Assembly: GCA_039024295.1 (NCBI GenBank)
Contig: JBCDIQ010000059.1
Location: 1-20,094, forward strand
Source of the DNA: JBCDIQ01 sp039024295
Lineage (GTDB): Bacteria; Bacteroidota; Bacteroidia; J057
Length of the DNA stretch: 20,094 nucleotides
Direction of reading: 5' to 3'
Positions 7,118-14,941 of this stretch are shown in pieces (position 1 is the first letter of the stretch; each line of letters opens with the position of its first letter). The notes beneath the pieces are model-generated. The model worked only from the letters and a program-made list of their open reading frames with translations, did not search any database and was not told where the DNA came from. The position numbers and the translations under genes are program-made.

Positions 7118-7143
7118 AAAAGGCCAGATCGCTCCGGCCCCTT
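7118..7143 (-). terminator. Possible terminator of the TonB receptor gene
   Basis: On the minus strand AAGGGGCC (7143-7136) pairs with GGCCTTTT (7125-7118), including two G-U pairs, and continues into CCATTTTGC. It lies 20 bases after the receptor stop codon. The rest of the 6939-7162 gap holds only a small CTAAC-G-GTTAG palindrome (7006-7016) and no convincing promoter. Confidence 0.4.
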
Positions 7144-7162
7144 TCTTTCACTCTTTTCAACC

Positions 7163-9553
7163 CTAATACGTAATTACAATGCCAATGGTGGGTTGAATCA
7201 AGCCAATGTCATCTTCCAGAAAACGGGTGAGGTATCTAGTGTCATCATTTGGATCGACAATTGGGCTGTCATTGTCATCTTTTTGCACATCCAATGTAGG
7301 CGGCCCCGGAATACGGAAGAAATAAAGGTTTTGAATGTCGAGGAACAGGTTAAACGTCCAACTTTTGAAAAACCATTTTTTATCCAACCGAACATCCAAT
7401 TGGTGAAAGTCATCTACTCGCTCGGTATTCAGGAGGTCATAATCTGGCTGGGCCAGCCCCCTTGCATCCCATACATTCCTGAGCCTGGAAAACTCCACAT
7501 CTGCAGGCGTAAATGGAGGGCCTGTAGTAAACCGCCAAACAGCTCCTAGTTCCCAATTGCGCTTAAATTTCTTGCCACCTGTTAGCGAAATGATATGCCG
7601 GCTGTCCCATGCAGAAGGCACAAAATCTCCGTTTTTGTCGGTAAACTCACTCCAACCCAGGGTATAGGCAATGATCCCGTAAAACCCTTTATACAGCCTC
7701 TGCTGGATCAGAAACTCCATTCCGTAAGTTCTGCCCTCTGAGGTAGATTCGGCCGGTTCATTCCCAATTGTTCCGAAATCTCCCCCAAGATTTGCCAATG
7801 AAATTGAATCACGGGTGAGGAAGGGATAATTGTTGTATCGTTTGTAGTACCCCTCAATGGCAAACTTTGTGTTGGTTGCTGTAGTATACGCTACCCCTGC
7901 AACTACATGACGGTTCCGAATATAAGTCAGGTCCTGGTTTACCAGATTCCCATCTCCATCACGGAATCCTAGCGCTGTATAGGGAGGTAGTTGATAAAAC
8001 TGTCCCGTGTTAAAATTGATGGTAAAGCGAGAATTGATGGCGTAGGAAGCAGAAAACCGTAGTGAAAACTGGTTCAGGGGATTTCCCATGTTGTTGTTGA
8101 AGGTATTGCCATCTACGCGCGTACCGAGCGATAGGATCAACCTCTCTGACAGAAACTTCTTACTTACTTGCCCAAAAAACCCGTACCGCCAAAGTCTAAG
8201 TTCCGAGGAAAAGTCAATGGTCTCAAATGGCAACACATTGAAAGTGGAATTGCGATAAATGTTCTGCTCAAGGGCAGCACCATAGTTCCATTTCAAGGTT
8301 CCCTTTCGGGTGGTTCGCTCAATTCTCAGTTTATTTTCCACCTCTTGGGAATTATAATCCAGCAAGAAGGGCTGAGATTCATCATTATCTACATTTTTGA
8401 CTGCATCAAAGTTTATGGCATTTCGACTGACCACAACATTCCAAAAGCCATTATCGCCAAAGTACTTATAGGAAATCCCTGCCGTATAATTCTCCTGTGT
8501 ACTGATCGGCAGGTTATTTAAAATAAATTTCTGTTCATCCGTGGAGTCCGCTTCCAGGTTCAATTCGAATTCATCTACTGCTCCAAGTCCCACCAAGGTG
8601 ATTTCATGGCGGGTTCCCAGGCTGATTTTTTGCTTGAACTGAAAATCGTTGTAGTTCGGCAGAAACGGCAGTCCCAAAACCCGGAAGAGCAATTGCAAAT
8701 ACGACCTTCGAGCCGAGAAAAGGAAGGTCGAGTTTTTTGAAACCGGGCCTTCCAGGGTAAGGGCCAAATCAGAAGATCCCAAGGTAGCGGTGAACCCCAA
8801 CCGATCATCGCGGGCTTCTCGTTGCTTAAATTCAAAAACCGAGCTGAGCGCATTGCCTCGATTGGCGGGGAAAGCACCAGAATACAAGTCTACCTCTCCG
8901 ATAAAATCTACGTTGATCAAGCCCACAGGCCCTCCTGAGGCCCCCTGAGTGGCAAAATGGTTGATATTTGGTGTTTCAATTCCATCAATGTAAAAACGAT
9001 TTTCATTGGGGGCACCCCCACGAATAAGGATGTCATTTCGAAAGCTTACTGTACTCGAAACGCCTGGTAAAGCCCGAATCACCCGAGAAATATCTCTGTT
9101 TCCTCCGGGGTATCGCTGGATTTCATTGGTCCCAATTGTCCTGAGGGAAAGCGGCGATTCTTCTGGGCTTTTAAATGGGGAAGCCACGATCAAGACGGAA
9201 TCCCTAGCGGATTCGGTATCTTCGGACATTGGAACCTCAATAAGGTAGGGCTTAGAATTGTACACCTGGATTTCATCTACCACTTTGGTTTTAAATCCAC
9301 CAAATCGCACTTCTACATTATACAAGCCTGGAGGAATATTGGTCAGTTCAAATTTGCCCTCCCCATCTGTGTATCCACCAATTTTAGTATCCTGCAGCAA
9401 GACGGTGGCAAACTCAAGGGGCTCATTATTGATTTCATTGAAAACCCGTCCTTTTATCACCCCGGACTGGGCATAGCCCAAAGAAAGAACCAGTAAGCCG
9501 AAAACAATTAGCCTACCGGTAGGTACATACTTCTGCTGCGAGTGAGGAAACAT
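7163..9553 (-). CDS. TonB-dependent outer-membrane receptor with carboxypeptidase-regulatory-like domain
   Basis: A 796-residue outer-membrane active transporter expected to take up a substrate using TonB/ExbBD energy. Order of parts: signal peptide ending GYAQ (about residue 29); carboxypeptidase-regulatory-like domain about 32-115 (IKGRVFNEINNEPLEFATV ... GGYTDGEGKFELTNIPPG); plug domain about 125-260, with RVIRALPGVSS, ILIRGGAPNENRFYIDG and GAFPANRGNALSSV; then a beta-barrel to the C-terminal GIVITY. It is somewhat short for the group. No SusD-like partner lies next to it, so it is not a standard glycan SusC. The start is the ATG at 9551-9553. It is divergent from a MarR-type gene and upstream of the MbnP/di-heme cluster on the same strand. 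Copper or a metal chelate as substrate is an inference from that context; the sequence alone does not name a substrate. Confidence 0.93.
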   Translation of the reverse strand: MFPHSQQKYVPTGRLIVFGLLVLSLGYAQSGVIKGRVFNEINNEPLEFATVLLQDTKIGGYTDGEGKFELTNIPPGLYNVEVRFGGFKTKVVDEIQVYNSKPYLIEVPMSEDTESARDSVLIVASPFKSPEESPLSLRTIGTNEIQRYPGGNRDISRVIRALPGVSSTVSFRNDILIRGGAPNENRFYIDGIETPNINHFATQGASGGPVGLINVDFIGEVDLYSGAFPANRGNALSSVFEFKQREARDDRLGFTATLGSSDLALTLEGPVSKNSTFLFSARRSYLQLLFRVLGLPFLPNYNDFQFKQKISLGTRHEITLVGLGAVDEFELNLEADSTDEQKFILNNLPISTQENYTAGISYKYFGDNGFWNVVVSRNAINFDAVKNVDNDESQPFLLDYNSQEVENKLRIERTTRKGTLKWNYGAALEQNIYRNSTFNVLPFETIDFSSELRLWRYGFFGQVSKKFLSERLILSLGTRVDGNTFNNNMGNPLNQFSLRFSASYAINSRFTINFNTGQFYQLPPYTALGFRDGDGNLVNQDLTYIRNRHVVAGVAYTTATNTKFAIEGYYKRYNNYPFLTRDSISLANLGGDFGTIGNEPAESTSEGRTYGMEFLIQQRLYKGFYGIIAYTLGWSEFTDKNGDFVPSAWDSRHIISLTGGKKFKRNWELGAVWRFTTGPPFTPADVEFSRLRNVWDARGLAQPDYDLLNTERVDDFHQLDVRLDKKWFFKSWTFNLFLDIQNLYFFRIPGPPTLDVQKDDNDSPIVDPNDDTRYLTRFLEDDIGLIQPTIGIVITY

Positions 9554-9575
9554 AGTAGAATGTTTATATATTTTT

Positions 9576-9593
9576 ATACTAATTTTTTAGTAT
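9576..9593. promoter_or_regulatory. Palindrome in the divergent TonB receptor / MarR intergenic region, candidate operator
   Basis: ATACTAA at 9576-9582 and TTAGTAT at 9587-9593 form a perfect 7-bp inverted repeat with a TTTT spacer, in the very AT-rich 84-base gap. MarR-family proteins usually bind such imperfect or perfect palindromes beside their own gene and repress both directions. Assignment to this MarR protein is inference. Confidence 0.55.
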
Positions 9594-9624
9594 GTTTTTA
9601 TTCTAAACATCCTGCCTAATTTTT

Positions 9625-9638
9625 TGTTTCACGAAACA
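9625..9638. promoter_or_regulatory. Second palindrome, at the MarR gene start codon
   Basis: TGTTTC at 9625-9630 and GAAACA at 9633-9638 form a perfect 6-bp inverted repeat with an AC spacer. Its last base is the A of the ATG at 9638, so protein bound here would block translation start or early transcription of the regulator gene. It differs in sequence from the palindrome at 9576-9593, so it may belong to another regulator. Confidence 0.4.
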
Positions 9639-10240
9639 TGGAAAAAGAAATGCCTGGGTATGATTTGGTCATTGACTTGGTAGGTCTCGTGAAAGAATAT
9701 GAAGCGAAAAAAGCTGATCATCAGCGATTGGTGCTCTCAGATTTCGCCCAATGGCTTTCGAGCAAACATGTTTCCCCCCTTTCCCAAATTGAACAGCCCT
9801 TGGAGTGGAAACTTTTTGAACTCCTGGGGCTTATGGCACGGTTTAGTAATATTTACCTAAAAGAAGCTTTTACAGCATCTCCCCTTTCCTCAATCCGGGA
9901 TTTTGGGTTGATGGCGATTTTGCAGCAACAAGGCTCCATGACGATGATTGCCCTTATCAAAGAGGCCATGATGGAAAAACCAACCGGAATGGAGGTTATT
10001 AAGCGACTCATTAAGCAGGGAATGATTGCCACCATGCCGAACCCAGAGGATAAACGAAGTAAATTGATTAAGCTAACAGATGAAGGAGCTGAAGTTCTAG
10101 CAGCCACCTACCCGACCCTTGGTTCGGTTGCACATGTTGTCCGAGGGAACCTTACCAAAGAGGAGCAAATCACATTTATCAGACTTCTAGAAAAACTGAG
10201 TCAGCACCACCTTCAACAGCTTTCTCTCAAGCAAAACTAA
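9638..10240 (+). CDS. MarR-family winged-helix transcriptional regulator
   Basis: A 200-residue protein. Residues about 85-190 match a MarR DNA-binding core: an N-terminal helix (SSIRDFGLMAILQQQGSMT), a recognition-helix region (MMEKPTGMEVIKRLIKQGMI), then the wing with the D-x-R type signature NPEDKRSKLIKLTDEG, and a C-terminal dimerisation helix (LTKEEQITFIRLLEKLSQ). The N-terminal 80 residues are helical and longer than in most MarR proteins, with no recognised domain. Start ATG at 9638 is preferred; an in-frame ATG lies at 9650. The gene is divergent from the TonB receptor gene over 84 bases carrying two palindromes, so autoregulation and control of the receptor are likely. The effector is unknown: no Cys is present, which argues against a thiol sensor. 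Confidence 0.85.
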   Translation: MEKEMPGYDLVIDLVGLVKEYEAKKADHQRLVLSDFAQWLSSKHVSPLSQIEQPLEWKLFELLGLMARFSNIYLKEAFTASPLSSIRDFGLMAILQQQGSMTMIALIKEAMMEKPTGMEVIKRLIKQGMIATMPNPEDKRSKLIKLTDEGAEVLAATYPTLGSVAHVVRGNLTKEEQITFIRLLEKLSQHHLQQLSLKQN

Positions 10241-10245
10241 ATAAA

Positions 10246-10276
10246 AATGCCCTGGCTAAGTAATAACCAGGGCATT
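10246..10276. terminator. Bidirectional terminator between convergent MarR and Omp28 genes
   Basis: A perfect 10-bp stem (AATGCCCTGG at 10246-10255, CCAGGGCATT at 10267-10276) with an 11-base loop, placed in the 56-base gap between convergent genes. On the minus strand the stem runs into TTTTTAT, a good intrinsic terminator for the Omp28 gene; on the plus strand the T-run is poor. Confidence 0.8.
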
Positions 10277-10296
10277 GATGTATTTGAAGTAAGGGA

Positions 10297-12306
10297 TTAC
10301 TCAACCATCAGCTTTTGCGCCTTTCCAATCCGCTCACCATCGGTAAGCTGATAAAAATACAGACCACTAGCCAGGTCCTGAACTTGTAGTTCGAACGTTG
10401 ACAATCCTGCCGGAACAGCTTCCTCCCGAATGAGGCGACCACTGGCATCCATCAAGCGGATGTTGAGGTTCTGGTAATCACCGGTCACTGGGATATAAGC
10501 AATATCACTTGCGGGCTGAGGATAAGCCGATCCTTCCATCAGATCCTCCATAGCAGCATCAAATACGCTGGTAGAAATACCGTCATAGAACCAGTCGTGG
10601 CTGATTTTCAAAATCTGGTAGGCCAAGCTTACATCTTGAAGCATCTCCATGCCCACACCAATTACCACTGCTTTGTAAGCGGAAGTTTCAGTCCGAATGC
10701 CAGCAGTTTTGGAGCGGTTTGCGTTATAAGTGAAAATGGGCCTTACCCCAATGGTAGCTGGACCAATTTCATCTGGCGTGAAATTATTCCCATGTGTCTG
10801 AACAATACCACCGGCTGATAAATTTCCATAGAGTGCATCAGAGGTGAAAGGGGTCAAGAGAAGGTTTTGGTTGTTGCCGTCACTGATGAATTGGGCCTTC
10901 AGCACAGTAGTGAAAAAGCCTTGTACCATAGAGGTGCTAGAAGCTGAACCACTTGACATTGCTCCATAACCTACATCCTGACCAGCAATGAACAGACGAC
11001 CTCCATTTTGCAAGAAGGTTTGAAGGGCCAATACGTTTCCATCTGTAAGCGCGTCTGCACTTTCACCGGCATTTATGTACAGGTTGATGACACCATCAAG
11101 GGCATTAGAGGTGATACCTTCGCCCAGTTTGGCATCGCCCATTGAAGCAGAAGTGGTGTTTCCAGCTGCTTGCATACCTGTTGCAAAAATGTTCTCATAT
11201 GCATCAGCATCCCCAATATTTATGATAAGGTCTGTTACACCACTGATCACGACAAATTCGAATTCCTGGTCCTTGGCACCAGAGTTCACAGCCTCAATGG
11301 TGAGTTTGTATTCTCCCACGCCAACCATGCTTCCAGGAACCACGTTCAAATCAAGCGTTTTAACAGCTGCCGCAGATGACATAAAAGAAGCGGTAGTCTG
11401 ATAAGTAGTGCCATCGATATCAAAGGAAGCGGTCCAGTCCATTGGCTGCTTGGCATCCAGGGTCACCTGAATCATTTGATCAGCCTCAGTCTCATTCATA
11501 TCAATTGAGAAGGTATTTTGTGCTGATGCTTTTAAAATGGTAGCAGTGGTAGGGGTGACTTCAAGGGTAGGCACGTTAGAAGCACCAGAATTCAATATTT
11601 CACGTGTGCCGGTATTTTGCACATAAGCGATGACATAGATATTGTCCATGTCCCAAGAAGGGTCTGGAGTATAGGTATAAGAAAGGTTTACTTTTCCGCC
11701 CTGAGGCAACAGGGTAATGCTTTCTCCGGCAGTTGAGGTCAACATGTCACGGAAAACATTTGGAAAATCCCGCTCACCATTCGTACCAGGCGCGCTGGTA
11801 TATTCAATCATGGATTCAATGACGGCTACCCGAATGATGTAGCTTCCTGCAGGGGGTGCCATCACACTTTCAATGGTAACCCCTACATTACGGCTCATTC
11901 CATTTGGATTGTCCCTTACAGTAAGTTTTATGGGACTGGTTTGAGAAGCTGCGGCGTTGATTTGGCCCTGGGAGGCATTGGCAGGCCCACCGATACTTGA
12001 CCCATTGAATATCATGCTGGGTACCCCACGAATCCCATAGAAGGCCACCATTTCATTCTGCTCGGTTGTGTTGGCAGAGTACATAGGGTCACGTCCTGGC
12101 CATGAAGTGTGATATGCGATATGATTAACTCTGTTCTCGTTTTCGGAGTACAGCGCATCAAAAATAGGGTTCTGCACTGCACAGGGAGGACATGAAGCGT
12201 TTGTGAAATGCTCATACAAAGGGTACTTGGTAGCTCCCTGGCCGTATGCAGAAAAGGTAATGGTAGTGAGGATAAAGCTCAACACCAAGGGGTATAACTT
12301 TCTCAT
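10297..12306 (-). CDS. Omp28-related secreted protein with thioredoxin-like domain and T9SS sorting domain
   Basis: A 669-residue exported protein. Signal peptide ends near SAYGQ (residue 23). Residues about 28-120 are an Omp28-type thioredoxin-like domain with CPPC at 39-42 and GVPSMIFNG, which supplies the cis-proline. Residues about 245-355 look Ig-like. Residues about 360-585 contain a flavodoxin/amidotransferase-like fold segment (VLALQTFLQNGGRLFIAGQDVGYG), often seen in surface proteins of this phylum. The last about 74 residues (YPQPASDIAYI ... GLYFYQLTDGERIGKAQKLMVE) are a type A sorting domain for the type IX secretion system. The protein is therefore expected at the cell surface or outside the cell. 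Partner and substrate are unknown. No neighbour shares its strand closely, so it appears monocistronic. Confidence 0.88.
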   Translation of the reverse strand: MRKLYPLVLSFILTTITFSAYGQGATKYPLYEHFTNASCPPCAVQNPIFDALYSENENRVNHIAYHTSWPGRDPMYSANTTEQNEMVAFYGIRGVPSMIFNGSSIGGPANASQGQINAAASQTSPIKLTVRDNPNGMSRNVGVTIESVMAPPAGSYIIRVAVIESMIEYTSAPGTNGERDFPNVFRDMLTSTAGESITLLPQGGKVNLSYTYTPDPSWDMDNIYVIAYVQNTGTREILNSGASNVPTLEVTPTTATILKASAQNTFSIDMNETEADQMIQVTLDAKQPMDWTASFDIDGTTYQTTASFMSSAAAVKTLDLNVVPGSMVGVGEYKLTIEAVNSGAKDQEFEFVVISGVTDLIINIGDADAYENIFATGMQAAGNTTSASMGDAKLGEGITSNALDGVINLYINAGESADALTDGNVLALQTFLQNGGRLFIAGQDVGYGAMSSGSASSTSMVQGFFTTVLKAQFISDGNNQNLLLTPFTSDALYGNLSAGGIVQTHGNNFTPDEIGPATIGVRPIFTYNANRSKTAGIRTETSAYKAVVIGVGMEMLQDVSLAYQILKISHDWFYDGISTSVFDAAMEDLMEGSAYPQPASDIAYIPVTGDYQNLNIRLMDASGRLIREEAVPAGLSTFELQVQDLASGLYFYQLTDGERIGKAQKLMVE

Positions 12307-12346
12307 AGAACTTATAAAAGGTTAGAGATGGATTTTTGAGTAAAAA

Positions 12347-12377
12347 CAATGATACAAAAAATCTTATATAGCCGAAA
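12347..12377 (-). promoter_or_regulatory. Weak candidate promoter for the Omp28 gene
   Basis: On the minus strand TTTC (12377-12374), 19 bases, then TATCATTG (12354-12347) resemble the Bacteroidota consensus TTTG / TAnnTTTG with one mismatch in each box. The start codon would lie about 40 bases downstream of the second box. Confidence 0.3.
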
Positions 12378-12501
12378 GTAATTGCGGCTGATTGGAGCAT
12401 CTAAGCCGGTATTTATCCAAAAATATTTCGATAATTTTTTATATCTCATTGTAAGGCCCCCCCCTCAACGAATACCAAATAAGGGAAAGGCGGTTCCAAT
12501 T

Positions 12502-13017
12502 ATGCTAGACCCTGCACAGAAACGGATTACATTTGAGCGTCTGCTTGTATCCAATCAGCAAAGGATTCGACGAATTTGTCGGTATTATGCTGATACCAAA
12601 ACGGATGAGGAAGACCTCTATCAGGAGATAGCCCTGCAAATATGGGATTCTTTGGATCGGTTTGCGGGGGAAGCCAAACTGGAGACTTACCTCTACCGGA
12701 TCGCGCTTAACACAGGAATGACCCATTTAAGAAAAACCAAAAGAAGGGCCCAGCCAATAGATCCGACAGCCTTACCTGAAAAAACTGAGATGCCTCCCTT
12801 CGAGGAGACCTTATCCCAGCAGGAGCGTATAACCTGGCTAAACAACGCCATCAAGACCCTAAAGCCAATAGACCAAACCTTGCTTCTGCTCTTTTTAGAG
12901 GAGAAGTCGTATGAAGAAATGGCCGACGTTACTGGCCTTTCGGTGGCCAACGTTGGCGCACGCCTGAGCAGGGCGCGCCAGCGTCTAAGCAAACTTGCCC
13001 AACAAATAATCTCATGA
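12502..13017 (+). CDS. ECF-type RNA polymerase sigma factor
   Basis: A 171-residue sigma-70 family protein of the extracytoplasmic-function class. Region 2 is at about residues 15-85 (DEEDLYQEIALQIWDSLDRF and ETYLYRIALNTGMTHLRK). Region 4 lies at about 115-168 (LLLLFLEEKSYEEMADVTGLSVANVGARLSRARQRLSKL), with the helix-turn-helix. The frame stays open upstream to a TTG at 12382, but those 40 residues do not fit the family, and an AAGGGAAAGG stretch (12481-12490) sits 11 bases before the ATG at 12502, which I take as the start. The last codons overlap the next gene by ATGA. That gene encodes a membrane protein, so it could be the cognate regulator. Target genes are not evident. A run of eight C lies in the presumed leader (12457-12464). 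Confidence 0.9.
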   Translation: MLDPAQKRITFERLLVSNQQRIRRICRYYADTKTDEEDLYQEIALQIWDSLDRFAGEAKLETYLYRIALNTGMTHLRKTKRRAQPIDPTALPEKTEMPPFEETLSQQERITWLNNAIKTLKPIDQTLLLLFLEEKSYEEMADVTGLSVANVGARLSRARQRLSKLAQQIIS

Positions 13018-13616
13018 ACTGGAAAACCCTACAAGAAGACTGGCAAAATAGTGCTGAAGTATCCGCTTCTGCTAAGATTCCTTCTGCCAGCCAGTTAAAT
13101 GCCACCAGGGAAAAAATGCGCTTCTTTGAGTATGACAATGGGCAACAGTCTGCCCTGATTGGTAGCATCTGCCTGGGACTATTGGGGATAATGGCATTCA
13201 TGGCCTTTTACCTGGAGCCCCAAAAAATGATGTTACTTTTCATTGGAGGTATCCTTTCTCTTTCCGCTTTCCTACAAGGCATTCGTTTTTACTTTTTCAG
13301 GAAGTGGACCCAACCTCAACAGGACCTAAAAACCTATTACTCCTATGCCCTGAAAAAAGTTAGGCTCGCGCGACGGACAAACTGGACGATTGGAGCTGGG
13401 CTAATATGCTGGACAGGTTTTGTTCTTTGGATCGCCAAAGATCAGTTTTCTTCAATTTTTGATCCCACAGTCGATGCCCGGGTACTCGTGGTGTTATTTC
13501 CGTTTTTGTTGATTGTAGGCCTATTGGTTTGGTACTACCGGACCCAGCACCCCTACCAAATTCCAGAACTAGAAAAAGAACTAGAAAAAATAGTGGCCGA
13601 CTTTGAATCTGACTGA
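13014..13616 (+). CDS. Four-helix membrane protein, possible anti-sigma factor
   Basis: A 200-residue protein with a soluble N-terminus of about 42 residues (MNWKTLQEDWQNS start) and hydrophobic segments near residues 45-65, 70-90, 122-142 and 158-180, giving four probable transmembrane helices, then a short acidic, Lys/Glu-rich tail (ELEKELEKIVADFESD). Its ATG overlaps the sigma factor stop as ATGA, so the two are translationally coupled. ECF sigma factors are commonly followed by membrane anti-sigma proteins, and the short cytosolic N-terminus would be the sigma-binding part; no known anti-sigma domain is recognised, so the role rests on position. The 97 bases after it hold no clear terminator. 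Confidence 0.72.
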   Translation: MNWKTLQEDWQNSAEVSASAKIPSASQLNATREKMRFFEYDNGQQSALIGSICLGLLGIMAFMAFYLEPQKMMLLFIGGILSLSAFLQGIRFYFFRKWTQPQQDLKTYYSYALKKVRLARRTNWTIGAGLICWTGFVLWIAKDQFSSIFDPTVDARVLVVLFPFLLIVGLLVWYYRTQHPYQIPELEKELEKIVADFESD

Positions 13617-13713
13617 TGGCATCTCTGGCTGAGAAACAGAAGGAAGGTCTGCAAAGTTGTACCTATGGATTTAACACAATAGAATCCCATCTCAAGCAAA
13701 ATCCCACCTTATT

Positions 13714-14844
13714 TTGGCAAGTTTTCCTTTGACTTCACTCCCCAAAAAATCTGGTATTGGTCTCATGACTGGTACTTCTCTCGATGGATTAGATGCTGCT
13801 TTCTGTGAATTTTGGCAGGAAGAAGGGCAGTTTCGGTTTGATTTAATCGATTGTCATGAAGTTCCCATTCCAGATAAGTGGCAAGCCCGTCTCGAACATT
13901 TGCCTTATCAGGACGCTGAAACTTTTGCGAAAACTCACGTTTATTGGGGACATTGGCTGGGAGAACAAACCCGGAATCTGATTCAACAATTCTCCTGGCA
14001 GCCGGATTTTGTTGCGGTACATGGACAGACCATTTTCCATCAGCCAGAGAAGAGTTTTACCGCTCAAATTGGCGATGGAGAGTCCCTGGTATCATATATT
14101 TCCTGTCCAGTTGTGACCAATTTCCGAAGTAAAAATGTAGCCCTTGGAGGCCAGGGTGCGCCATTGGTACCTTTCGGTGAACAACACCTATTTCCCGATT
14201 ACGACCTTTTTCTTAATCTTGGTGGATTTGCCAATGTGAGTTTCCAAGGTAGCGGGTTTGATGTGGCAGCCTGTAACCTCATCAGCAATCGTCTGGCCCG
14301 AGAAATCTCGCCCGAACATGCATTTGACCCGGAGGGAACTTTCGCGGCAGCAGGCAACCTGGATCCAGACTTGCTAAGCAAACTAAACCAACTCCCATTT
14401 TACCGACAAAGTCCCCCCAAAAGCCTGGGAACCGAATGGATTCAGGCTAAATTAGACCCCATTTTGCATGCGTACCCTGGCAGCCTGAAGGATTTACTCA
14501 ATACCTACCAGCATCACCTGGCCCAACAAATTGCACAGGCTCTGTCGCCCTTTTCGCCCAGAAGAAGGGAACTGGTGGTTACTGGTGGAGGTGCCCATAA
14601 CCGTTTTTTCATGGAGTTACTTGAAAACAACCTCCGTAAAGTTGGTGTGGACATTGCTTCAGATATTCCCAAATGGTGGATCAATTACAAGGAGGCCATC
14701 ATATTTGCTTTTTTGGGTTATTGTACCCTCCAAGGGGTGCCTAACACACTTTTGCAGGAAAAGGAATCGTCCCAACTCATCCTTGGCGGGAGCATTCACC
14801 TGCCTTCGGATGGAAAATGGTACCTCAGGAAAACCGAAGGCTAG
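13714..14844 (+). CDS. anmK: Anhydro-N-acetylmuramic acid kinase
   Basis: Cytoplasmic kinase of peptidoglycan recycling that hydrolyses the 1,6-anhydro ring of anhydro-MurNAc and phosphorylates it to MurNAc-6-phosphate. Family motifs are clear: GLMTGTSLDGLDAAF at residues 16-30 (ATP-binding), VAVHGQTIFHQP, GGQGAPLVPFGE beginning at 145, NLGGFANVSF, VVTGGGAHNRFF and the C-terminal YKEAIIFAFLG. The usual FDTGPGN segment is FDVAACN here; the Asp is kept. Length (376) is typical. The frame has no ATG before residue 18, inside the glycine motif, so the start is probably TTG at 13714 or TTG at 13729. It follows the sigma/membrane-protein pair after 97 bases. The amidase at 2004 releases related products, but the two are not in one operon. 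Confidence 0.93.
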   Translation: MASFPLTSLPKKSGIGLMTGTSLDGLDAAFCEFWQEEGQFRFDLIDCHEVPIPDKWQARLEHLPYQDAETFAKTHVYWGHWLGEQTRNLIQQFSWQPDFVAVHGQTIFHQPEKSFTAQIGDGESLVSYISCPVVTNFRSKNVALGGQGAPLVPFGEQHLFPDYDLFLNLGGFANVSFQGSGFDVAACNLISNRLAREISPEHAFDPEGTFAAAGNLDPDLLSKLNQLPFYRQSPPKSLGTEWIQAKLDPILHAYPGSLKDLLNTYQHHLAQQIAQALSPFSPRRRELVVTGGGAHNRFFMELLENNLRKVGVDIASDIPKWWINYKEAIIFAFLGYCTLQGVPNTLLQEKESSQLILGGSIHLPSDGKWYLRKTEG

Positions 14845-14910
14845 TAAAATAAGAGGTGGAAAGGCGGTTTTATGCTTGCAAATCCTTTTTTCGTTCTCCT
14901 GCCAGAACTG

Positions 14911-14918
14911 TATATTTG
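14911..14918 (+). promoter_or_regulatory. Candidate -7 promoter box before the thioredoxin-fold lipoprotein gene
   Basis: TATATTTG matches the Bacteroidota -7 consensus TAnnTTTG exactly and ends 23 bases before the ATG at 14942. A T-rich TTTTTTCG (14886-14893) lies roughly where the -33 TTTG would be. This would drive the three-gene lipoprotein / two-component operon. Confidence 0.5.
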
Positions 14919-14941
14919 ACACCAGTTTGGAAAAAATTGTC

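Noticed and set aside
7055..7549. Plus-strand open frame opposite the TonB receptor 3' end
   Set aside because: No signal, domain or ribosome-binding support; it is explained by the antisense of a real gene.
7163..9553. SusC-type glycan receptor of a polysaccharide utilisation locus
   Set aside because: No SusD-like lipoprotein or glycoside hydrolase nearby, and the protein is shorter than usual SusC proteins.
3203..10240. A methanobactin biosynthesis operon
   Set aside because: No small Cys-containing leader peptide and no mbnB/mbnC-like, MATE or aminotransferase gene was found; only the MbnP/MbnH-like pair is present.
12382..12501. N-terminal extension of the sigma factor from TTG
   Set aside because: The 40 residues do not match sigma factors, and the leader includes an AT-rich stretch and a C-run; ATG at 12502 has a purine-rich site upstream.
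14531..14941. Upstream extension of the thioredoxin-fold lipoprotein frame (137 extra codons)
   Set aside because: It overlaps anmK in another frame, has no family resemblance, and the ATG at 14942 starts a clear lipoprotein signal.
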